From assembly GCA_026874595.1 (NCBI GenBank), contig CM049306.1, forward strand, positions 110,620,142 to 110,684,141: a stretch of DNA of 64,000 nucleotides, in the 5' to 3' direction. The notes under the pieces are model-generated. The model had not been told where the DNA came from. It did not search any database and saw only the letters and a program-made list of their open reading frames with translations. Made by a program: the position numbers and the translations under genes. Below, in pieces: positions 45,936-57,690 of this stretch; position 1 is the stretch's first letter; every line of letters begins with the position of its first letter. The stretch is from Sipunculus nudus (taxonomy: Eukaryota > Annelida > Sipuncula > Golfingiida > Sipunculidae).

Positions 45936-45938
45936 TAT

Positions 45939-47170
45939 GTGTTAAAATGTGAAAAAAAAAACAGAATGTTCAGATAGACTTGGCTAAAACATATTGTGTA
46001 TGGTCACTGTGACCAGCTATAGTGTTAGTGTTACTAAACACTATTATCATTGAGGAAACCATGATAAATTATTAGATTAAAATGTGACAAAAAAACAATG
46101 TTCAGATAGGCTTGGCTAAAACATATTGTGTATGGTCACTGTTACCAGCTAGATGTGTGTTAAAGTGTGACTAAACACTATTATCATTGTGGTCACCATG
46201 ATTAGCTATATGTATTAATTGTTACCAAAACAGAATGTTCAGATAGACTTGGCTAAAACAGATTTTGTATGGGGACTGTGGCCAGCTGTATGTGTTAAGT
46301 GTGACTAAACACTATTATCATTGTGGTCACCATGATAAGCTATATGTGTTAAAATGTGACAAAAAAAGAAAGACTTTAGATAGACTTAGCTAAGACATAT
46401 AGTGTATGGTCACCATAGTAAGCTACAGGTGTAATATGTGACTAAATCACAATGTTTAGAAAAATCATGATGAGAACAATGTAATGTTCACTGCCCTATA
46501 TTGCAAAATAATCATGTGTATTATCACTTGGCCAGCTAAGTGTTAAAGTGTTACTAAAACACTATGATCAATTTTGTCACCATGATAAGCTATCAGTGTT
46601 AAAATGTGACAAAAAAAACAGGATGTTCAGATAAACTTGGCTAAAACATATTATGTATGATCACTGTGACCAGCTATAGTGTTAGTGTTACTAAACACTA
46701 TTATCATTGAGGAAACCATGATAAATTATTAGATTAAAATGTGACAAAAAAACAATGTTCAGATAGGCTTGGCTAAAACATATTGTGTATAATCACTGTT
46801 ACCAGCTAGATGTGTGTTAAAGTGTGACTAAACACTATTATCATTGTGGTCACCATGATTAGCTATATGTAATAATTGTTACCAAAACAGAATGTTCAGA
46901 TAGACTTGGCTAAAACATATTTTGTATGGTGACTGTGGCCAGCTGTATGTGTTAAGTGTGACTAAACACTATTATCATTGTGGTCACCATGATAAGCTAT
47001 ATGTATTAAAATGTGACAAAAAAAGAAAGACTTTAGATAGACTTAGCTAAGACATATAGTGTATGGTCACCATAGTAAGCTACACCATACACTATAGTAA
47101 GCTACAGGTGTAATATGTGACTAAATCACAATGTTCAAATAAACATGATGAGAACTGTGTGAAGGTCACT
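45939..47170. repeat. Tandem repeat with 657-bp higher-order period
   Basis: Units of roughly 120-150 bp with TTCAGATAGACTTGGCTAAA, CACTATTATCATTG and CACCATGATAAGCTAT. A block of about 500 bp is duplicated with a 657-bp offset (GTTAGTGTTACTAAACAC at 46024 and 46681). No gene. Confidence 0.85.
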
Positions 47171-47394
47171 ACCCTTAAATGCAAAATTATAATATTTTAT
47201 TAAACAGTGATCTTAGAATATTTGCTGAGTGGCTGATTTTGTGTTTATGCAGTTTGACTATAGAGGTGAAGAGAGAGTATGGCAGTCGTATGTTTGATTG
47301 CTGGCTTGCTGGCCAGCATAACTACTGTTTAGTTGGGTAACAGACATGGGTAATCAGTACAGCACAGATGACACATAACTCGTAGTAAACTGAG

Positions 47395-48144
47395 CTAATA
47401 AAATTGCGCATTGCATATGGGGCAAACATAATCATTATCTGGTGCCTTATCAATATTCACGCATACAAAATGGCACCACCTGCCACATACATCGCAACGC
47501 ACCCTCATGGCACGGGTCATGGTTTTGAACAACTCGCATATTCGCAGAGAGTTCTCTGTGATGCTGGTGTTATGGCCTTTTGCAGCAGTCTCCAATTCAC
47601 ATACTGCCTCATGAGGTTAAGATGTTGATATGTCACCTTCTCTGTAGGGTATCCCTTCAATATGGCCAAAACATTCAGAAATCAAAGTCATCCACATGGT
47701 TAAAAAATGATATTATGTTCCTGATAGCAACAGTTCATTTATGAACTATTTAATGACTGTGTCAAGGAAAACATGATCATATAGTGTAATGATGATTATA
47801 TGTTGCCCATTAAGTGCAATATATGTAATCAGATCACGGTTAAATCAACTTCATTCAATCAAGCATGTAGGGACATATTTTGCATACAGTTGGATAGGCC
47901 ACTTGCAGGAAAATTGGCCAGTTTCATTCTCCTATTATATATTTTAATATTTTTTTTTACTTTAATATCTGTCATAAATTTGCCCAGAGACTTATAAAAT
48001 TAATCTATATATGTTTCTTCTTACCAGCATGACATAAACACCGCAGCTGTGTCCATCACTTTGTATCATGGACTTCATGTCCCCCTCCTCCCAACCACCC
48101 TCCAGCTCTCCAACTTTTTTCCCCTCAGGAGTTTCATGAATGCT
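47395..48144 (-). pseudogene. Ulp1-like protease / PHD-finger gene fragment
   Basis: Exon 48144-48025 (open, 40 codons, AAG acceptor, GTAAG donor) encodes MIQSDGHSCGVYVML: the oxyanion Gln and the nucleophile Cys of C48 (Ulp1) proteases with the right Q-x5-C spacing. Downstream, 47595-47395 encodes VRCDVCGRWCHFVC and YVCPICNAQFY, the second half of a PHD finger. Just before it another frame encodes MRQYVNWRLLQKA and CEYASC, a likely first Cys pair, so a frameshift near 47525 breaks the finger. Upstream exons with the catalytic His and Asp were not found. Fusions of this kind occur in mobile-element genes of invertebrates (recollection, not checked). Boundaries are uncertain. Confidence 0.6.
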
Positions 48145-48494
48145 CTTAAAACAAGAAAATATATAACATTTCTAAAATATTAATAAACTGGTTGTGCTTG
48201 TATAATCCCAAATGAACAGATCAGAGTTAAAAATGTGGAATCAGACATCTGTACAATTTAAATAATGAATCATATTGGTTTGTGGACATGCTGGCCTATA
48301 TGAAAATCAATTTTTGGCCAATGTGTGAGCTTATACCATGGTGCAGCATCGTCTGTCCACTGTCATACATCTGCCATCATCCTTGTGTTGACCTATGCTA
48401 TCTCAAAGGGGCAACAGCTCGCATCATCAAATGTTATGTAAAAGTTAAGTCATCTGAAACACTGTTTCAAATTTTGATTATTTTTTTGCTTTTT
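48145..48494. repeat. Spacer with GTGAGCTTATACCATGGTGC repeat
   Basis: The sequence at about 48325-48420 resembles that at 49455-49520 (GTGAGCTTATGCGAAGGCGC; CGTCC repeats), another hairpin-started repeat family. No gene. Confidence 0.5.
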
Positions 48495-49450
48495 AGCTCA
48501 GCTGACTGAAAGTCATCTGAGCTATAGCGATCACTCTTTGTCCGTCGTCCGTCCTGCCGTCCGTCCGTCCGTTAACAGGGCACAAATCGTAACCGCTGGA
48601 CCTGGAATCTTCTTACTTGGCATCCTGGGAGGTCCATTCTCTGAGCTATGGGTCTCAAAATTACTCGCTAGAATAATAAAAAATTTGATACAAAAGCTCA
48701 AGTATCTGAATAACTACTGCATTGATCACCATGATTCTTTGCATAAATATTGATCATGGAGTGTTCCATCAGTTCCTGCAAACTGGTGGCGCAACCTGAA
48801 TTTTTTCTTATTTTTAGGAATTTTTTTTTTATTTTTGAGACCTTCAAAGAAGTTGTCAATTAATTGTTAACAAGGCACAAATCGTAACTACTGGACTTGG
48901 AATCTTCTAACTTTACATCAACGGAGGTCCATGAAAAGTCTCTGTAGAAATGTTAATTTAGGTCTCTGTTACCCATATTCTTGAAGCCATGGGGCTCAGA
49001 AGTACCCCCCAGAAAAAAAAAAAAAATATGATGCAAAAACTCCAGTATTTGAATTGCTAATGCACTGATGGCTATGATTTTTTGCATGCATATTGATCAT
49101 GGAGTCTGTCTTCAGTTGCTGTGAGACTTAAGACCTTCAAATAAAGCCTCATCTGGTAACAGGGCACAAATCATCACTGTTTGACGTAGAATCTTCTAAC
49201 CTATCATCCAGGAAAGTCCATGAAAAGTCTTCATGGAAACATTAAATTAGGTCTCTGTTACCCATATCCTCTGAGCAATGGGGCCCATAAGTACCCCCCC
49301 CCCCCCTCCCCAGGAATAAATAAAAATTTGATACAAAAACTCCAGTATCTGAATAACTGATGCACTGATGGCCATGATTTTTTGCATGGATATTAATCAT
49401 CGAGTGTTTCTTCAGTTCCTGCAGACTGGTGGCACAACCTGAGTTTTAGC

Positions 49451-50041
49451 GAACCTGTGAGCTTATGCGAAGGCGCAGCTTCGTACGTCCATCGTCAGTC
49501 GTCCGCTCTCCAGGGCTGGCTTTCCGCCGTCCATGGCCATAAGTCAGAATCCGTCAGAGCTAGCAGCTCCAAATTACATGTAAGAATTAGTCATATGTGA
49601 AACTTGGTGCCCTGGAGCTTATTATTGGGTATCTGCATTAATTTAGATTTTATAGAAGAAAAGCTTAAAACCTTTAAAAATCTTCTTCTCTGAAACTGTC
49701 CAGCCAAATTGTCCAGTATTTCACAGAAATTATCCCTGGAACAATCTCAAGTTTGTTCGAATGGATCCAGTTTGGAGATTTTTGGCTGAGTTACAGGAGG
49801 TTGAACTTAATCATCTGTCCAAAAAAGCACACTAAAATTAAATCTCAGAAACGGCTAGAGCTATAATCACCAAATTTTATACCATTGTTTGTCACATATG
49901 TCATATCTAATTTTGAGGTATTGGTGGCGCCACCTACATTTATGTGATTTTTACAAGCAAAAATGTAATTTTAAACTCTCCTAGCTTGTACACTGATTTA
50001 TAAGAAACTGTTAGGCTGGTTGGTTTAAACTTTCAATAATT
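49451..50041 (+). repeat. GTGAGCTTATGCGAAGGCGC repeat fragment
   Basis: Starts with a small hairpin-like sequence and CGTCC/GTCGTCC motifs. Contains one GGTGGCGCCACC palindrome at 49923-49934. Inserted in copy i. No ORF. Confidence 0.55.
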
Positions 50042-51495
50042 ATTGTATCCGCCAAAACGAAGTTTTGCGGATACTATGTTTTTGACCGGGTTCCGCCGCC
50101 GCCGCCGCATTCGTTTCAGGAGAACTCCTCTGAGACTACTGGACAGATTTTTCCGAAACTTACACAAATTATCGGGTCACATGTGAACTGGTGCCTAACC
50201 AAGTGACCTTGACCTCTGACCTTTCATCTCTGCCCAGCATCCGTTTGTGCGTCTGTTTCCACACATAAACCCACATATCTCGGGAACCGTTTGACCGATC
50301 TGGAAAATTTTTTTACACAAATGTAGCCCTGGGATAGCTTTATAACATACACAACAAAAGGTGGCGCCACCTGCAACCATGTCTGCACAGTGTCCATTTG
50401 TTCATCTGCCTGGGGTTAAAATCACTCATATCTCTGCAGTGGTTTGACTAATTCACCTAAAATTCGGCATGCATATACATCCTAGATAGCTTTCTCGATT
50501 TTATGACAGGTGGCGCCACCTACATTCACGTTAACGCTCCACACATAAACCCATATATCTCGGGAACCGTTTGACCGATCCGGAAAAAAACGTTACACAA
50601 ATGTAGCCCTGAGATAGCTTTATAACATACACAACAAAAGGTGGCGCCACCTGCAACCGTGTTTGCACAGTGTCCATCTGTTCATCTGCCTGGGGTTAAA
50701 ATCACTCATATCTCTGCAGTGGTTTGACTAATTCACCTAAAATTTGGCATGCATATACATCCTAGATAGCTTTCTCGATTTTATGACAGGTGGCGCCACC
50801 TACATTCACGTTAACGCTCCACACATAAACCCATATATCTCGGGAACCGTTTGATCGATCCGGAAAATTTTTTTACACAAATGTAGCCCTGGGATAGCTT
50901 TATAACTTACACAACAAAAGGTGGCGCCACCTGCAACCATGTCTGCACAGTGTCCATTTGTTCATCTGCCTGGGGTTAAAATCACTCATATCTCTGCAGT
51001 GGTTTGACTAATTCACATAAAAATCGGCATGCATATACATCCTAGATAGCTTTCTCGATTTTATGACAGGTGGCGCCACCTACATTCATGTTAACGCTCC
51101 ACACATAAACCCATATATCTCAGGAACCATTTGACCAATCAGGAAAAAAAATTTACACAAATGTAGCCCTTGGATAGCTTTATAACATGAACAAAAATGG
51201 TGGCGCCACCTGCAGCCATTTTTGCACAGCGTCCATCTGTTTGTCTGCTGTGGGATAAAATCACTCATATCTCTGCTTTTCCACATGAAATTTTGCATGT
51301 GTATATATCTTAGATAGTTTCTCGTTTAAATAACAGGTGGCGCCACCTACAATCATGTTTATGTGGCCGAGATCCATTCTAATATTTAACACATGTAACT
51401 ATATCCCCTTGCCACTCAATCCATGCCTCACTTCACCTGTCCTTCTCTGATTTTGGCGGATACACGTAGTCGCTTGTCGACTACCCGTATTCTAG
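50042..51495 (+). mobile_element. Hairpin-capped tandem-repeat element, copy B
   Basis: Same family as 40799-42403: 5' hairpin at 50047-50073, short GCC tract, 280-bp units with GGTGGCGCCACC pairs (50360, 50509, 50640, 50789 and so on), and the 3' GTAGTCG/CGACTAC hairpin then CTAG at 51492-51495. Nested in copy i. Confidence 0.75.
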
Positions 51496-51789
51496 TTCTA
51501 TGGTAGGGTTCTGCCAATTTTATAAGGATTGATTGGGTAAATACAGTTGTAAAAAAAGCATTGTAGCCAAATGAAAAAGGCTTTCTGTATTTGAAAACAG
51601 ATTTGAAAACATGCTGAAATTCAGCAGCCAAGTCAAGAGGTCACTCAGTACACACAGGTGGGGTCTAGACATCACCATGGCAACTGACCTGGCTGGGGGG
51701 GGGGATGTCTAGACACAATGTTTAGATGCAGAATTCCCAGATTATTGGAAATTTATCTTTCAACTTGGTTTGCATTTTAAGTGAATCGG

Positions 51790-52640
51790 GTTTATCATCA
51801 GGTCACATGTGAACTGCTGCGCCTTCATTTTTGGTTGACCTCTGACCTTTCCTTGCTGCCCAGCGTCCATTTGTGCGTTTGTTTCCAGTCATAAACCTGC
51901 ATATCTCAGGAACCGTTTGACCGATCAGGCTAAAAATTTTGCACAAATGAAGCCCTTTGATAGCTTTATAACATACACTAAAAATGGTGGCGCCACCTGC
52001 AACCATTAATGCACAGTGTCGTTCTGTTCATCTGGCTTGGGATAAAATCACTTATATCTCAGTAGTGGTTTGACTTATCCACATGAAATTTTGCAGGTCT
52101 ATACATCCTGGACTGCTCTCTTGATTTTATGACAGGTGGCGCCACCTGCATTCAGGTTTACTCTGCAGACATCCAAGCTCATATTTAGGGAACTGTAGGA
52201 CCGATCGGGCCAAAATTTTGCATGTGTATAGATCTCACATAGCTCTTCATCATAAGCAAAACTGGTGGCGCCACCTGCAACCATTTATGCACAGAGTCCA
52301 TCTGTTCATCTGCCTTTGGATAAAATCACTCATGTCTCAGCAGTGGTTTGACTTATCCACCTTAAACTTTTGCATGTTTATACATCCTGGACAGCTTGAT
52401 TTTATGACAGGTGGCGCCACCTACATTCAGGTTTACTTTGCAGACATCCATGCTCATATCTCAGGAACGGTTTGACCGATTGGGCCAAAATTTTGCATGT
52501 GTATAGATCTCATATAGCTCTTCCTCATAGTTAAAACTGGTGGCGCGACCTGCAACCACTTATGAACACCATCCATCTGTTCATCTGCCTTGGGATAAAA
52601 TCACTCATATCTCAGCAGTGGTTTGGTTTAGCAGTGAGCT
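51790..52640 (+). repeat. Headless and tailless copy of the same tandem-repeat family
   Basis: From GGTCACATGTGAACTGCTGC through three 280-bp-type units with GGTGGCGCCACC. No 5' GCGGAT hairpin or 3' CTAG hairpin. Truncated. Confidence 0.65.
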
Positions 52641-53284
52641 CTGAAAGCCAAAAGTGTTTAATATTAATTCGCAATGGTGCACTTGTACCAAAATTCATTG
52701 TCAAATAAGCCGCCTTCCATTGCAAAACAGTACCGGGAGCTAGTTTGGTTGCACGCAGTGATCCTATAATACAGGTGTCACCTGCTCTGCGAGTGTACCC
52801 AAAATGCCACAAGGTTGACCTTTATTCAAATTTCGCTGTGCGACTATCCGATCAGGGGAATATCCTTCCCCCAAATGGCAGTGTCAGGAACAGAAGCTGT
52901 TTTCTTTTCTTTTTTTTTTAACATTCCGTGCACAGAGTACGATTTTAGCGTAACTATCAGGATATTTTATCTTAGAGTAAGCTATTTTGATTAGAAGTAA
53001 CTTAGTGCGGGCCTCCCCAATCTTAAACAGTCTCACGGCAGGATAATCGAGCCAATCAAAGGTCGCCATTTCTTTTATTTGCAATATTTCTACTCTGGAC
53101 TGAACATGTCAACTTGTTTTAATTGGAATAGGAATTCCCCTCTTACTATTTGTGCCTAACAGCCATGTGACCATGCCGAAGCCAAATATTATAATATAAG
53201 CCAGAGCCCGGGAATATACTTTGACGAAAGTGAGATGTTTCTCTTGACTGAGTGACTCATTATGGCAGTATAATTCATACAAAA
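52641..53284. other. Unassigned insert
   Basis: No similarity seen elsewhere in the window and no convincing ORF. Confidence 0.4.
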
Positions 53285-53629
53285 ACATCACAACTCAGAA
53301 GTATCCCTCAGAATAATGGACAATTTGATACAAAAGCTGAAGTATCTGAACAACTAATGCATGGATATTGACCATTAAGTGTTTTTATTAGTTCCTGCAT
53401 ACTTGTGGAGCCACCTGTATTTTTTTTACACATTTGAGTTTACGCATTTTTTCTCTATTTTTGAGATATATAAATACAGACACAATCTTGGCCTGTTGGT
53501 TAATCTGTTTGATGCTTCAGTTGAATGGGTATATACTACCATTCAGATGATAAAATTTCCTTTTGCGAATCTCTTCCCAGTGAGCTGAGCATCATGACCC
53601 ATGGGTCACTTGTTTAAGCTTTCTGCTGA

Positions 53630-54109
53630 CTTCCGCTTTTGAGATCCCTCTCAGTAGCGGCTAATCCTCTGCTATCTGAGCATAACAGCTCTCCACCTTT
53701 TTCAGAGGAAAATTAAACTCTTTTGCCCCTTGCCTTACGTACTAAACAACCTCTTCATGTGTTTGCTCATTGACCTGGTGTCCCGCGAACATGTTGTCCT
53801 TGTCCTTTTTCAAACTAGCCAGCAAATCCCATCGGGCCTGTAAGGTCTGTTGTTCCAACCAATTGGCTTGTCAGCGAGCCAGTATACTGGTGGACCTTGC
53901 GCCAGAATTCACCCACGGATATTCTGTGGTCCATACTACTTGTGACCTCGTATAACTCTTCCGTTCGAAATTGGTTCTGGAGCCTTCTGATCCGCCTTCT
54001 TTCCTTTACAAGTGCTCGTATCTCAAAGGTCAGCTTGTCAACCAGGTTTTCAATTTCTGCTGGGGTCGATGGTTCAAAAGATATTTCGGAGCCTGTCTGC
54101 CAATTTTTT
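53630..54109 (-). pseudogene. LINE ORF2 linker between endonuclease and RT
   Basis: NWQTGSEISFEPSTPAEIENLVDKL followed by TFEIRALVKERRRIRRLQNQFRT has the charged helical character of the segment between APE endonuclease and RT in I/Jockey-like LINEs (known there as a poorly conserved linker). It continues the endonuclease frame once copy ii is removed (KANWRPNK before, NWQTG after). Truncated before RT. Confidence 0.6.
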
Positions 54110-56065
54110 AGCTCAGATGACTGAAAGTCATCTGAGCTAAAGCGATCACTCTTTGTCCGTCCGGCTGTCAGGCTGTCTGTCCGGCCGTCCATTAACAGGG
54201 CACAAATCCTAACCACTGTACCTGGGATCTTCTAACTTGGTAACCTGAAATTAGGTCTCTGTTACCCATATTCTTTGAGCTATGGGGGTCTGAAGTACCC
54301 CCCAGAATAATGCAAAATTTGATACAAAAGCTCAAGTATCTGAATAACTACTGCATTGATCACCATGATTTTTTGCATGAATATTAATCATGGGATATTC
54401 CATCACTTCCTGCAGACTGGTGGCGCCACCTATATTTTTTCCAATTTTTACGAATTTTTTTCTGGTTTTTTTTCAGACCTGCAATGAAACTGTCATCTGT
54501 TAACAGGGCACAAATGGTAACCACTGGACCTGGAATCTTCAAACTTAATATCCCGGGAGATCTATGAAAAATCTCCTTGAAAACCTGAATTAAGGTCTCT
54601 GTTACCCATATCCTTTGAGCTATGGGGCTCCAATGTACCCCCCCAGAATAATGCAAAATTTGATACAAAAGCTAAAGTATCTGAATAACTACTGCATTGA
54701 TCACCATGATTCCTTGCATGAATATTGATCATGGAGTGTTCCATCACTTCCTGCAGACTGGTGGCACTACCTGTATTTTTTCAAACTTTTACGAATTGTT
54801 TTCTTTATTTTTGAGACCTTCAAAAGAAGCTGTCATCTGTTAACAGGGCACATAACCGCTGGACCTGGATTCTTCTAACTTGACATCAAGGGAGGTCCAT
54901 GAAAAGTATCTGTGAAAACATGAAATAAGGTCTCTGTTGCCCATATCCTTCCTAGTAAGTACCCCTCAGAATAATTAAAAATTTGACACAAAAGCTCAAG
55001 TATCTGAATAATTAATGCATTGATCACCATGATTCTTTGCAGGCATATTGATCATGGAGTGAGCCATCAGTTCCTCTAGACTGGTGCCGCCAACTGTATT
55101 TTTTTTAAATTTTTACGCATTTTTTTCTCTATTTTTGAGACTTTCAAATAAAGACTCTACTGTTAACAGGGCACAAATCATAACAGCTGGACCTAGAATC
55201 TTTGTACTTCACATCAAGGGAGGTCCATGAAAAATCACCTTGGTAACCTGAAATAAGGTCTCTGTTACCCATATCCTCCAAGCTATAGGGCTCAGAAGTA
55301 CTCCTCAGAATAATGTAAAATTAATTACAAAAGCTCCAGTATCTAAATGACTAATGCACTGATGGCCATGATTTTTGGCATGCATATTGATCATGGAGTG
55401 TTTCAACAGTTTCACAAGACTGGTGGCACCACATGTATTTTTTTTAATTTTTACACATTTTTTTCTCCATTTTTTAGACCTTCAAATTAAGCCTCATCTG
55501 TTAACAGGGCATAAATCATAACAGCTGGAGGTAGAATCTTCATGCTTCACATCTAGATAGGTCCATGAAAAATCTCCTGGGTAACTCGAAATTAGGTCTC
55601 TGTTACCCATAACCTGCGAGCTATAGGGCTCAGAAGTACTCCTCAGAAAAATAAAAAATTTTATACAAAAACTTCAGTATCTGAACAGCAAGTTCATTGA
55701 TCACCATGATTCTTTGCATGAATATTTATCATGGAGTGTTTCATCAGTTCCTGCAGACTGTTAGCACTACCTGCATTTCCTCTAATTTTTAGCTCAGCTG
55801 ACTGAAAGTCAAATGTTTGGATACATATTGATCATGGAGTGTTTCATCAGTTCCTGCAGACTGGTGGCACTACCTGTATTTTTTCAATTTTTTCTTTCTA
55901 TTTATGAGACCTTCAAATGAAGTGGTCATCTGTCAAAAAGCCCACTGTAACCCATGTCTAAGGACTATTCATAAATTCATGATTTCTTTGCACTCTGGCA
56001 GTCATTTTTGGTCTTGTTCAAAGTATCTTGAATTCAGCTAAGTGTCATGGCCCATGGGCCACTTG
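54110..56065 (+). mobile_element. AGCTCAG hairpin-capped repeat element, copy ii
   Basis: 5' hairpin AGCTCAGATGACT/AGTCATCTGAGCT (54110-54138), GTCCGTCC/GGCTGTC repeats, about five 310-330-bp units starting TTAACAGGGCACAAAT (54193, 54498, 54839, 55162 and 55499), a partial internal re-start at 55794, and the 3' palindrome TGGCCCATGGGCCA (56048-56061) then CTTG. Flanks are T-rich on both sides (TTTTTT before, TTTT after). Confidence 0.75.
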
Positions 56066-56760
56066 TTTTATTTGGCCTCCAGTTTGCCTTTCTCCAGGGC
56101 CTAACCATGCTTAGTGGCTTTCTGGTAGCTCTCCAGTCGAGCTCTAAATGAATTGGCATGTGATCACTGCCTGCATCTTCCCCTACATGGAAATGGCTGA
56201 CCAGAACTATTTCTGGTGAGTCTATTGCCAGATCGAGTATGTTTGTTCCACTGGTTGTTGGATTGACCCTAGTCTGGCTTCTATATTCATGATCACCATA
56301 CTGTTCCGGTCAATGCAATCCATCAGTGCAGATTAGAGGATCTGCTGCTGTACGAGGTACGTGGGGCGTTAAGGTCCCCTTAAACTACATAGTGACTGCT
56401 GTATCTTTTAATCTTGTCAAAGAGCTTGGCCATGGGCCGCAACTGTGATTGAATGTAATACACTATTATGTCAATTGCCAGGTCACTGCTGTTGACAGGT
56501 TTGACTCTAACTGTTAGAGCCTCTATATCGAGCCTTTCTAGCCAGTTTGTCTGACGGTATACTAGGTTCTCTTTGATTAAGAGAGCCATGCCGCCTCCCA
56601 TATTACCGCCTGGCCATCCACTGTGTGGCAGGTTATAGCCATACATTTCTGGTCAGCTTAGTCTCACTGATTGCCATGATATCTACAGAATGCCTGAGAA
56701 TATAGTTGAGGATCTCTCTCTTATTCCAGTACAGGCCATTCATGTTTACATGACATAGAT
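56066..56760 (-). pseudogene. LINE APE-type endonuclease fragment
   Basis: An open piece (56646-56380) reads HSGWPGGNMGGGMALLIKEN and IEALTVRVKPVNSSDLAIDI, the GG.A.. block typical of APE endonucleases in I/Jockey LINEs. The upstream part (to about 56760) contains LCHVNMNGLYWNKREILNY-like sequence in another frame, matching the usual N-terminal N-x-NG motif. Several frame breaks. Inactive. Confidence 0.65.
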
Positions 56761-56818
56761 TGAGCTTAACCATGACGTCCCCCACCGCCTACTTGAAACC
56801 GTTATTACTGGCCTTTTT

Positions 56819-57690
56819 AGCCCTCAGCCCTTAGGCTGATGGGCTATTGTCGTCACCCAAGCTGTCCGTCGTGCCGTCCGTCCGTCCGGCGTCCGTTAAC
56901 TTTTACCTTGTGAGCGGGATATCTTGAAAAGGATTCACCTTCAGAATTTTATTTCCTCAGTAAAGATGTATATTGACAAAATCTCAGTCAAGTTAGAAGA
57001 TGGGTGACCTTGACCAATTTTTCTACATTTTAGAGCTGATTATAGAAAAACACTTAGATGCTTATTACTCAGTAACCATTTGGTGGATTTTCACAAAACT
57101 TACTATGATTATTGGGACTGATAGTCTGTACCTGCTACACAAGTTTGGTGGCGCCACCTACAATTTCTGATTTTTATTTAATTTTTATCGGATTTTTCAA
57201 CTTTGGGCTTGTGAGCGGGATATCTCTAAAAGGATTCACCGTAGGAATATTATTTTTTCGGTGAAAATGTATATTGACAAAATCTCGGTCAAGTTTGAAG
57301 ATGGGTGACCTTGACCTATTTTTCTACGTTTTAGAGCTGATTATAGAAAAAACATTAAGAAGCTTATTTCTCAGGAACCATTTGGTGGATTTTCACAATA
57401 CTTACTATGATCATAGGGACTGATGGTCTGTAATTGCTGCACGAGTTTAGAGGCACCACCTACAATTTCTGATTTTTAATGAATTTTTCTTGGATTTTTC
57501 AACTTTGTCCTTGTGAGCGGGATATCTCTTAAATGATTCACAATAGGAATTTTATTTCTTTGGTGAAGATGTATATGGACAAAATCTGGGTCAAGTTCGA
57601 AGATGGGTGACCTTGACCTACTTTTCAAGGTCACAGAGCTTATAATAGAATAAAACTTAGAAGCTTATATTTCAGGAAGCATTTGGTGGA
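56819..57690 (+). mobile_element. AGCCC hairpin-capped repeat element
   Basis: 5' hairpin AGCCC(T)CAGCC/GGCTGATGGGCT (56819-56845), GTCCGTCC repeats, then three units of about 300 bp starting CTTGTGAGCGGGATATCT (56908, 57207 and 57510). One unit has GGTGGCGCCACC (57149-57160), another a decayed copy. The 3' terminus is unclear. Confidence 0.6.

Larger units (their letters stand above)
28849..45938 (-). mobile_element. Candidate 17-kb autonomous CACTA/CMC-like DNA transposon
   Basis: The left end (from 28852) begins ACCCAGCTGGCA and the right end (to 45935) is the inverse of CCCCAGCCAGCA, both flanked by TAT (28849-28851, 45936-45938). A 3-bp duplication is typical of CACTA elements. Both subterminal regions carry the palindrome GTTGGGCCAAC or GTTGGCCCAAC in several copies (28872-28995; 45765-45925), in the style of subterminal transposase-binding arrays. 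Inside are a Tnp2-like transposase gene and a DUF4806 gene, both on the minus strand. The inverted ends are short and imperfect, so the outer limits are a hypothesis. It has itself been invaded by a MITE and hairpin-capped repeats. Confidence 0.62.
48495..53612 (+). mobile_element. AGCTCAG hairpin-capped repeat element, copy i, with nested insertions
   Basis: The 5' hairpin AGCTCAGCTGACT/AGTCATCTGAGCT (48495-48523) is followed by GTCCGTC repeats and then about 290-bp units starting TTAACAGGGCACAAATC (48572, 48868 and 49158). It is interrupted from about 49445 and resumes at about 53285. The 3' end is the palindrome TGACCCATGGGTCA (53595-53608) and then CTTG. Confidence 0.65.
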
